Shown piece by piece: positions 1-5,474 of a DNA stretch of 7,194 bases. Position 1 is the stretch's first letter; the number at the start of each line of letters is the position of its first letter. A program made the translations under genes and the position numbers. Origin of the DNA: Gammaproteobacteria bacterium (lineage in GTDB: Bacteria > Pseudomonadota > Gammaproteobacteria > UBA6429 > Thiohalophilaceae). Under the pieces are notes generated by a model that made no database searches, was not told where the DNA came from, and saw only the letters and a program-made list of their open reading frames with translations. The DNA lies in NCBI GenBank assembly GCA_029880425.1, contig JAOUOK010000081.1, positions 1 through 7,194 on the forward strand, written 5' to 3'.

Positions 1-148
1 CATTAGAAGATTTAGCGGGTTTGCTTGTCGCTGTAGCCTTGCCAGGTTTTGCGCTTCCTGTTTTTTTGTCAGCAACTAGTTTAGTTTTTTCGACATCGGT
101 GCTTGTGTTGTCTTTTGCTACTGCCGGTTTTTTTTCGGTATCTGTCAT
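1..148 (-). CDS. hemX: HemX-like protein, N-terminal 49 codons only (runs off left edge)
   Basis: Reading leftward from the ATG at 148-146, 49 codons stay open to the window edge. They give a hydrophilic segment rich in Lys, Ala, Thr and Ser that begins MTDTEKKPAVAKDNTSTD. No membrane segment is reached yet. HemX proteins of Gammaproteobacteria (annotated as uroporphyrinogen-III C-methyltransferase-like, with no firmly assigned enzymatic role) start with this kind of low-complexity cytoplasmic tail before a single transmembrane helix and a large periplasmic part. They follow hemD in the hemCDXY operon. The start lies 23 nt past the hemD stop, with only a weak ribosome-binding site (CGGAAA). 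The call rests on position and composition, because no conserved domain lies inside the window. Another protein with a charged tail is possible. Confidence 0.7.
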   Translation of the reverse strand, partial: MTDTEKKPAVAKDNTSTDVEKTKLVADKKTGSAKPGKATATSKPAKSSN

Positions 149-171
149 GATGTTTCCGTAATCTAAGTGAC

Positions 172-936
172 TTATGACAACAAGTTATTAAGTTTTAATG
201 TTTCTATAATGGCCTTATCGCTGGCTTCGTTTGCGACGTATAATTCACCGTTAAATCCTGCCTCTTTGGCAGTATCAATAAGTCGATTATTAATCAGTAA
301 CAAAGGCAGCTGCAAGAGTTGGGTTCGCACTTTTTCCGGTGTCATATCAACCAGGTTTTTTAAGCTCTCAGTACTGGTAATCACAATAGCGGCTATCTGG
401 TTATTCTGCAAATTAAGTACAAGTTCATGAGTATCGATTACCGGTTTTACCCGTTGATAAGCATCAAGGTATTCAACCAGTGCGCCGCGTTGCACCAGGG
501 TTTGTTTTAACAGTTCACGACCGCCATTGCCCCGCACGATTAAAATTCTTTTGTTCTTAACTTCCTGCATTGCCCGGGTTGCGAGCAAACCTTCAGAGTT
601 AAAATTTTCATCAGGCACAATATCGGGTTTTTTACCCAGGTAAGCCTCGAGTGCCCGGGCACTGCCCTGGCCAATCGTGGCGAGTAATACTTCGTTCGAT
701 AACTGTGTGATCCCACGAATATAATTCAGTCCATGTTCGACAGCATTCGGACTGATGAAAATAATCATGTGAAAATGATTAATCAACTTAACTTTATCGA
801 AGTTCTCATTAGAAAGGGGAATGGGTTCAATGGCGAGCGTGGGAAATAAAAAGGTATCACCGCCGGCAGCGTTTATGCCTTCAACCAGTTTTTCAGACTG
901 GTGAGCCGGGCGGGTGATCATAATGTATTTATTCAT
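172..936 (-). CDS. hemD: Uroporphyrinogen-III synthase
   Basis: A cytosolic enzyme of heme, siroheme and cobalamin precursor synthesis. It closes linear hydroxymethylbilane into uroporphyrinogen III while inverting ring D. The 254-residue length is typical. Family motifs visible in order: ITRP (7-10), SPNAV (62-66), TIGQGSARAL (87-96), NSEGLL (113-118), VRGNGGRELL (134-143), VEYLDAYQR (154-162) and ITSTESL (186-192). These match the two-domain alternating fold of the family, which is poorly conserved overall, so the motif set plus the hemC neighbour is what makes the call secure. It lies 81 nt downstream of hemC on the same strand and 23 nt upstream of the hemX start. The ATG at 936 gives the usual short lead before ITRP but has little ribosome-binding sequence. 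A better one sits further upstream (see findings). Confidence 0.95.
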   Translation of the reverse strand: MNKYIMITRPAHQSEKLVEGINAAGGDTFLFPTLAIEPIPLSNENFDKVKLINHFHMIIFISPNAVEHGLNYIRGITQLSNEVLLATIGQGSARALEAYLGKKPDIVPDENFNSEGLLATRAMQEVKNKRILIVRGNGGRELLKQTLVQRGALVEYLDAYQRVKPVIDTHELVLNLQNNQIAAIVITSTESLKNLVDMTPEKVRTQLLQLPLLLINNRLIDTAKEAGFNGELYVANEASDKAIIETLKLNNLLS

Positions 937-1017
937 TTCCGCTTTGTCTTTGCCATTTATATTGTTCAGGCAAACTCCCCGAATAAAAGTAAAAAAGGGA
1001 ATATAAAATAATTATAT

Positions 1018-1950
1018 TTATGCTTTGTCATAAAGTGCTTTTAGAATTTTATCGGCGCCACGTGAGAGCAAATCTTCGGCCAGCACGGTACCCAGCTCCT
1101 CGGCATTTTCGGGTGCACCGGCAATCTCACCGCGAATGATTTCTTTACCATCCACTGCTCCAACCAGGCCACGTAATAAAATAATACCTTTATCAAATTC
1201 AGCATAGCCGGCAATAGGCACCTGGCAGCCACCTTCTAAACGCTGGTTCATGGCACGTTCTGCAAGTACACGGATCTGGGTTTTAGAGTCATTGAGCGGG
1301 GCAATCAGGTTATTCACCCGGGCATCATCACTGCGACACTCAATTCCAACGGCACCCTGGCCAATTGCTGGCAGACTAACATCTGTACTAATGAACTGGG
1401 TAATTCGATCATCAAATTCCAGCCGTTTAAGGCCTGCAGCAGCCAGGATAATGGCATCATATTCACCATCATCCAGTTTTTTCAGGCGGGTATTTACGTT
1501 TCCACGTAAATCAATAATCTTAAGATCCGGACGCAAAGCAGCAATCTGGCACTGTCGACGTAAACTTGAGGTACCTAAGCGTGCGCCTTGTGGTAACTCC
1601 TCGAGTGTTTTGTAATTGTTCGATACGAATGCATCACGAGGATCCTCTCGCTCACAAATCACCGCGAGATGGAGTCCAGGTGGGAATTCTACCGGGACAT
1701 CCTTCATGGAATGTACCGCGATATCTGCCCGGCCTTCAAGCATTCCCGTTTCGAGTTCTTTTACAAATAAGCCTTTGCCCCCGACCTTTGCCAGTGGTGT
1801 ATCAAGGATTTTGTCACCCTGCGTGGTCATGGTAACCAGCTCAATTTCCAGGTCTGGGTGATGGTGTTGTAACGCATCACGTACAAAATAGGCTTGCCAT
1901 AAAGCAAGTGGGCTTTTACGTGTTGCTATTCGCAGGATATTGTCTGACAT
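1018..1950 (-). CDS. hemC: Hydroxymethylbilane synthase (porphobilinogen deaminase)
   Basis: Joins four porphobilinogen molecules into hydroxymethylbilane in the cytosol, the step just before HemD. At 310 residues it is full length. The N-terminus ([14 protein letters not shown], 7-20) is the canonical family start. Key residues fall at the same numbers as in E. coli HemC: catalytic Asp84 in HSMKDVP, Arg131-Arg132 in GTSSLRRQ, and Cys242 in [13 protein letters not shown], the cysteine that carries the dipyrromethane cofactor. Domains 1 and 2 (roughly 1-100 and 200-218 for domain 1, 105-195 for domain 2) and the small C-terminal domain 3 (from about 220) are all present. It is the first gene of the leftward hem run and diverges from the thioredoxin operon across a 136-bp spacer. 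Its SD sequence is weak (ACGAGA upstream of ATG). Nothing is missing or altered. Confidence 0.98.
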   Translation of the reverse strand: MSDNILRIATRKSPLALWQAYFVRDALQHHHPDLEIELVTMTTQGDKILDTPLAKVGGKGLFVKELETGMLEGRADIAVHSMKDVPVEFPPGLHLAVICEREDPRDAFVSNNYKTLEELPQGARLGTSSLRRQCQIAALRPDLKIIDLRGNVNTRLKKLDDGEYDAIILAAAGLKRLEFDDRITQFISTDVSLPAIGQGAVGIECRSDDARVNNLIAPLNDSKTQIRVLAERAMNQRLEGGCQVPIAGYAEFDKGIILLRGLVGAVDGKEIIRGEIAGAPENAEELGTVLAEDLLSRGADKILKALYDKA

Positions 1951-1992
1951 GAATTAATCTCGTGTTTATATGGGTATAAATTTTATTAATCG

Positions 1993-2008
1993 AAGTTAAG
2001 CTGAACTT
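1993..2008. promoter_or_regulatory. Near-perfect 16-bp palindrome, candidate operator between divergent genes
   Basis: AAGTTAAGCTGAACTT is an inverted repeat in which 7 of 8 pairs match (only A1998/G2003 fail). It sits in the spacer between hemC and the rightward redox operon. Its centre lies about 45 bases before the start point predicted from TATAAT at 2034-2039, the usual distance for an activator that contacts RNA polymerase next to a poor -35 box. Dyad symmetry of this length is typical of dimeric helix-turn-helix regulators. The regulator is not identifiable from the window, and chance in AT-rich DNA is possible. Confidence 0.35.
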
Positions 2009-2033
2009 ATCTAAGCCAATACTGTAAAACACA

Positions 2034-2039
2034 TATAAT
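2034..2039 (+). promoter_or_regulatory. Putative -10 element for the thioredoxin/GMC operon
   Basis: TATAAT matches the sigma-70 -10 consensus exactly and lies 47 bases before the first start codon, predicting a start near 2046 and a leader of about 40 nt. No convincing -35 hexamer is found 16-18 bases upstream (CTAAGC at 17-bp spacing). If the promoter is real, it probably needs an activator or is weak. Confidence 0.45.
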
Positions 2040-2071
2040 ACACGAAATACTTATCAGCCTCTTCGGCTTAT

Positions 2072-2080
2072 GGGAGAAGA
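2072..2080 (+). promoter_or_regulatory. Strong ribosome-binding site of the operon's first gene
   Basis: GGGAGAAGA lies six bases before the ATG at 2087 and is the clearest Shine-Dalgarno sequence on the plus strand. It fixes the start of the first thioredoxin-like gene. The downstream genes of the operon have weaker sites and tight junctions, which suggests translational coupling from this entry point. Confidence 0.7.
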
Positions 2081-2086
2081 ATTTTA

Positions 2087-2611
2087 ATGAATTTACCTTT
2101 CCGACTTTTTGTCGCTTCCCTTTTGCTGTCTCTCGGTATAGTCGTTTATGCGTCAGAGATTATGCCTGTAAATAAGGATGAAGCACTCCCCTATGTAGCA
2201 ATAAAATCGGCTGCGGATCTTAAAGCCGATGCAAAAATTGCACAGAGTAAGCAAGTGCCGGTATTACTTTTTTTCTCCATGGACCACTGCCCGTTTTGCA
2301 CCGTCGTTGAAGAAGATTTTCTTAAGCCAATGTTGCGCAACACGGAATATGAAAGCAAGGTCATTATCCGAAAAATAAAAATCGATGACAGTGACTTTGT
2401 AAAAGATTTCAAGGGTGAATCACGTGAAGCAGATGAGTTCAGTGATGACTATAATGTTTCCATAGTACCAACCTTAGTTCTGGTTGATGCAAATGGGAAA
2501 ATGCTGAACCCGTCGATTAAGGGGATACGTAATACTCATTACTACAGTGCCGAACTCGATGATGCTATAGATGCTTCCATTCATAAAATTCGTAGTTTAG
2601 CCAAGCGTTAA
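2087..2611 (+). CDS. Periplasmic thioredoxin-fold protein with CPFC motif
   Basis: A 174-residue exported protein. Residues 1-22 form a Sec-type signal peptide: a short N-region with one Arg, hydrophobic core 7-20, and likely cleavage after VYA (22). The mature part is a thioredoxin fold: strand VPVLLFFSMDH (57-67), redox motif Cys68-Pro-Phe-Cys71, and the cis-proline loop SIVPTLVLVD (125-134) with Pro128. A helix after the CXXC (VVEEDFLKPML) and a charged insert before the cis-Pro resemble the Thioredoxin_2/SoxW-like group rather than classical cytosolic thioredoxin, which has CGPC. The exact partner is not known. It opens a four-gene operon and ends 1 nt before the next thioredoxin-like gene. 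A periplasmic thiol-disulfide role, perhaps serving the cysteine-rich flavoprotein downstream, is an inference from context. Confidence 0.85.
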   Translation: MNLPFRLFVASLLLSLGIVVYASEIMPVNKDEALPYVAIKSAADLKADAKIAQSKQVPVLLFFSMDHCPFCTVVEEDFLKPMLRNTEYESKVIIRKIKIDDSDFVKDFKGESREADEFSDDYNVSIVPTLVLVDANGKMLNPSIKGIRNTHYYSAELDDAIDASIHKIRSLAKR

Positions 2612-2612
2612 G

Positions 2613-3110
2613 ATGAAACAGCTGTCAGTATTTTTAATCTTCATTTTTGTTTCTCTGCAAAATCTCAGTGCATCTGAGCTGCCAAAATACAGTACTGGAT
2701 TTGATCCGGCGCGTGATGCTTTTGCTGATGGTCGCGATGCGATTAAACGTGCCACGGCAAGTAACCGTTTAATACTGATTGAACTCGGTGGGGACTGGTG
2801 TAAATGGTGTCATAAATTTGATCATTTTTTAAATAAGAATCCCGCGATTAAAAAAGAATTACACGACACTTTTGTCTTGTTAAAAGTTAATGTCAGTGAA
2901 GAAAATTATAATGATGAATTTCTAAAAGTCTTTCCACGCCCTTACGGTTATCCACATATGTACATTACACAAAGTAACGGTAAGTTACTGCATTCAAAAG
3001 ATACCGGCCAATTCGTGGTAAAAGGGCAATACTCTGTACAGAAGTTTAAAGAATTTTTTAAACGTTGGAGAGAGGTGAAGAAGATAGCTATGAAGGTTGT
3101 ACAAGGTTAA
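2613..3110 (+). CDS. Second periplasmic thioredoxin-fold protein with CKWC motif
   Basis: A 165-residue protein with a Sec-type signal peptide (hydrophobic 4-17, likely cleavage after LSA at residue 20). The redox centre is Cys63-Lys-Trp-Cys66 within GGDWCKWCHKF, a pattern typical of Thioredoxin_7-like proteins and of the C-terminal domain of DsbD. The cis-proline is Pro114 in GYPHMYI. Strand LILIELGG (53-60) precedes the motif, and the basic C-terminus (residues 142-161) is Lys/Arg-rich. It begins one base after the upstream stop codon with little Shine-Dalgarno sequence, so it is probably translated by coupling. Its stop codon directly abuts the next start. It is not a duplicate of the upstream gene: active site and surrounding sequence differ, so the two may act in series or on different targets. 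Its substrate is unknown. Confidence 0.84.
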   Translation: MKQLSVFLIFIFVSLQNLSASELPKYSTGFDPARDAFADGRDAIKRATASNRLILIELGGDWCKWCHKFDHFLNKNPAIKKELHDTFVLLKVNVSEENYNDEFLKVFPRPYGYPHMYITQSNGKLLHSKDTGQFVVKGQYSVQKFKEFFKRWREVKKIAMKVVQG

Positions 3111-3692
3111 ATGCACGGTTTAAGTCGACGAGCATTTATTCAGTTCCTGGCTACGGCCGCAGCAGCCTATCCCTTATCAAGTCTGGCAGAGAAACGCCAG
3201 AACCTTTCTGAGAATAAATCAACGTCAGAAAATTTAACTGAGCCTTGGTTAACTTTATCTGTGGTACAGGAACATTTATTTCCCGCTGAAAAAGATTCGC
3301 CCGGCGCCAGTGATATACAGGCTTTAACGTATTTACGTAACATGATGATGACGCCTGATTTTAATAAGGAAGAAGTCATGCTTATTCATAACGGCGTTGG
3401 CTGGTTAAATGATTTAGCAAAGCAACAATATAGAAAACAATTTAACCTGCTTAATTCAAAAGAAAAAGAAATTATCCTGCGCCGTATTGAAAACAGTAGG
3501 TTAGGCTCACGCTGGTTATCCCTGTTACTCACTTATCTTCTTGAAGCGTTATTAACTGATCCTGTTTACGGTGGTAATCCCGGTGGCATCGGTTGGACAT
3601 GGTTACAACACCAGCCAGGTTTTCCAACACCGACAGAAGATAAAAAATATTTTAAGTTACGCAAACAAACACACAGGAACCTCAAGGCATGA
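3111..3692 (+). CDS. Tat-signal small subunit, gluconate 2-dehydrogenase subunit 3 family
   Basis: A 193-residue protein that begins with a twin-arginine signal: Ser5-Arg6-Arg7-Ala-Phe-Ile-Gln, an Ala-rich hydrophobic core (12-20), and likely cleavage after SLA (26). The mature part is helical and carries the family hallmarks HLFPAEKDSPGA (55-66) and DPVYGGNPGGIGW (150-162) followed by PGFP (169-172). Proteins of this family are the small subunits of membrane-bound FAD dehydrogenases (gluconate, 2-ketogluconate, fructose, glucose types), and their Tat signal carries the leaderless catalytic subunit to the periplasm. That fits the gene immediately downstream, which overlaps this one by four bases (ATGA). 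It has no cysteine, so the thioredoxins of the operon cannot act on it. The start lies right after the previous stop codon, with AAGG four bases upstream. Confidence 0.88.
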   Translation: MHGLSRRAFIQFLATAAAAYPLSSLAEKRQNLSENKSTSENLTEPWLTLSVVQEHLFPAEKDSPGASDIQALTYLRNMMMTPDFNKEEVMLIHNGVGWLNDLAKQQYRKQFNLLNSKEKEIILRRIENSRLGSRWLSLLLTYLLEALLTDPVYGGNPGGIGWTWLQHQPGFPTPTEDKKYFKLRKQTHRNLKA

Positions 3693-5365
3693 GTGTTGAT
3701 TACGATGTTTGCGTAGTGGGCAGCGGTGCCGGGGGAGGGCCGGTTGCTTATGAGCTCGCAAAAGCAGGTAAGTCCGTTTTAGTGTTAGAAAAAGGGCCCT
3801 GGTTTACAGAAGAAGATTATTATAAGGATGAGCTGGCCTGCTGCGTACGTAGTGTATACACGCCGCAATTAAAAGATGAAAGGCATGTCATCGAAGAACA
3901 GTACCGGGATGGACGCTGGCAAGGCCAATCAACGGAAGAATCCGGCTGGGATTTTTGGAATGGTAACGTGGTGGGTGGCTCGTCTAACTTTATGAGTGGA
4001 TTTTTTTACCGCCTTAAGCCTAAAGATTTTCGACTGCTCTCCGAGTTTGGCCCGATTGAAGGCGCTAATATAACCGACTGGCCAATCAGTTATGAAGAGC
4101 TTGAGCCGTACTATACCAAGGCAGAATCAGAAATCGGCATCTCGGGTGTGGTCACCCAGCACAAGTTTCTTGAGCCACGCTCGACGAAAAATTTTCCTTA
4201 CCCACCTACCGCAGAACACCCGATAGTCAATCAAATTGATAAAGCCTGTGAGCAACTGGGCTTTACCTCGTTAAGAACACCCCGGGCAATCTTGCCTCAT
4301 GCCGCAATGGATCGCCGGGGCTGTGAATACTCAGGTTTTTGTGGCAGTTATGGCTGTTCCAGTGGTGCCAAAGGCAGTTCACGCGCCGCGTTATTAAACA
4401 AGGCTGTTAAAACAGGCAATTGCACAATCACGGCTAATGCCAAGGTGGTTAAACTTGAAAGCAATCAAAAGGGTGATGTGATTGCGGTTAAGTATTTTGA
4501 TGAAAATAATATCAGGCAAACCGTCACGGCCAAAATCTATGTGGTTGCCTGCCAGGCAATTGAAACCAGTCGTTTATTACTTGCCTCAAACGGACCGAAG
4601 CATCCTAAGGGTCTTGGTAATAACTATAACCAGCTGGGTAAAAATATTGTCTTTTCTGCGGGCGGTTCAGGTACAGGGGAAATGACCTATAGTAAGTTTG
4701 ATAAGATCAGCGCGGATCAATTAAAAGTACGGGGCCCCTTTGTGAACCGTGGTTTACAGGACTGGTATTTTATTAATGATAAAAAAATGGGTGGCGAGGC
4801 GAAAGGTGGCACAATAGATTTTTTACTTCGTCATCCCAACGCAATCAGTAAAGCGAAAGCGGTTAGGTGGGAAGATGGGCGACTGCTCTGGGGCAAGGAT
4901 CTAAAACAAAAATTAAAGTCAGCGTTTACATCCAGCCAGGATTTGCGCTTTGAAGTATTTAATGACTGGTTGCCAACAGATAATTGTTTTGTCAGTTTAG
5001 ATAAAAATGTCAAAGATAAGTGGGGCTCAGCGGTAGCAAAGATCAGGATTGGATACCACGATCATGATTTAAAAGTTGGTGAGTACTTAAGTCAAAAAGC
5101 ACTTGAAGTATTAAAAAAAATGAAGGCCGATAACATACGTTATAGTGTCAGTGGTTCACCACCACAAAACCTGGTTGCAGGTGGCTGTCGTTTTGGTAAT
5201 GATATTAAGACATCGGTACTGGATAAAAACTGTAAGGTACATGATGTTAATAATCTTTATGTTACCGATGGTAGCTTTATGCCTACCGGTGGTAGTGTAC
5301 CGTATACATGGACCATTTATGCCAATTCATTTCGTGTGGCGGATATAATAAAAAATAATATTTAA
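3689..5365 (+). CDS. GMC-family FAD-dependent oxidoreductase (large subunit)
   Basis: A 558-residue flavoprotein with no signal peptide of its own. The FAD-binding Rossmann motif GSGAGGGP (11-18) is followed by Glu34 at the end of strand 2 (LVLEKG), which should bind the adenosine ribose. NVVGGSSNFMSG (93-104) is the GMC signature region. A cysteine cluster Cys212-x5-Cys218-x4-Cys223 precedes GAKGSSRAALL. The C-terminal GMC domain ends with NNLYVTDGSFMPTGG and TIYANSFRVADII. Related large subunits oxidise sugars, sugar acids or alcohols in the periplasm and pass electrons to a cytochrome subunit. None is encoded here. The positions normally holding the catalytic His and His/Asn read Leu495 (LVAGGCRFG) and Val537 (SVPYTWT), by my manual alignment. 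Twelve cysteines are present, including the adjacent pair 51-52. Export by hitchhiking on the overlapping Tat-signal subunit is inferred. The substrate is unknown. Confidence 0.9.
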   Translation: MSVDYDVCVVGSGAGGGPVAYELAKAGKSVLVLEKGPWFTEEDYYKDELACCVRSVYTPQLKDERHVIEEQYRDGRWQGQSTEESGWDFWNGNVVGGSSNFMSGFFYRLKPKDFRLLSEFGPIEGANITDWPISYEELEPYYTKAESEIGISGVVTQHKFLEPRSTKNFPYPPTAEHPIVNQIDKACEQLGFTSLRTPRAILPHAAMDRRGCEYSGFCGSYGCSSGAKGSSRAALLNKAVKTGNCTITANAKVVKLESNQKGDVIAVKYFDENNIRQTVTAKIYVVACQAIETSRLLLASNGPKHPKGLGNNYNQLGKNIVFSAGGSGTGEMTYSKFDKISADQLKVRGPFVNRGLQDWYFINDKKMGGEAKGGTIDFLLRHPNAISKAKAVRWEDGRLLWGKDLKQKLKSAFTSSQDLRFEVFNDWLPTDNCFVSLDKNVKDKWGSAVAKIRIGYHDHDLKVGEYLSQKALEVLKKMKADNIRYSVSGSPPQNLVAGGCRFGNDIKTSVLDKNCKVHDVNNLYVTDGSFMPTGGSVPYTWTIYANSFRVADIIKNNI

Positions 5366-5382
5366 GTTCCTTATGCTATTGG

Positions 5383-5401
5383 AGTATATTTTTAATATGC
5401 T
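5383..5401 (+). terminator. Weak AT-rich hairpin after the GMC gene
   Basis: AGTATATT and AATATGCT pair over eight positions with one G-U pair and a three-base loop, 18 bases past the GMC stop codon. A run of six T follows only at 5410-5415, eight bases beyond the stem. The stem is AT-rich and the T-run is displaced, so this is at best a weak intrinsic terminator for the rightward operon. The rest of the 109-bp convergent spacer shows no better candidate on either strand. Confidence 0.25.
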
Positions 5402-5474
5402 TATGGATATTTTTTAATGAAGGATCCGTTTTACCAGGGTTACCCAGTTCTATACTAGCCAGTTGATGTACAGG

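Noticed and set aside
167..430. Plus-strand open frame antisense to hemD
   Set aside because: Shadow of hemD on the opposite strand. The hydrophobic look comes from the reverse complement of hemD codons.
1011..1016. TATAAT on the minus strand just after the hemC stop, as an internal hemD promoter
   Set aside because: No -35 hexamer at 16-18 bases, and the surrounding stretch is so AT-rich that a chance match is likely.
1250..1861. Three plus-strand open frames (1250-1615, 1566-1835, 1616-1861)
   Set aside because: All lie antisense within hemC, a well-conserved gene. Their translations are arginine/serine-rich with no recognisable domain and have no ribosome-binding sites.
2056..2068. AGCC-TCTTC-GGCT hairpin in the leader of the thioredoxin operon
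   Set aside because: Four base pairs only, with no extension on either side. Too small to support a riboswitch or attenuator.
5436..5446. GGGTTACCC palindrome in the convergent spacer
   Set aside because: Three-base arms around a three-base centre are expected by chance and have no clear role between two gene ends.
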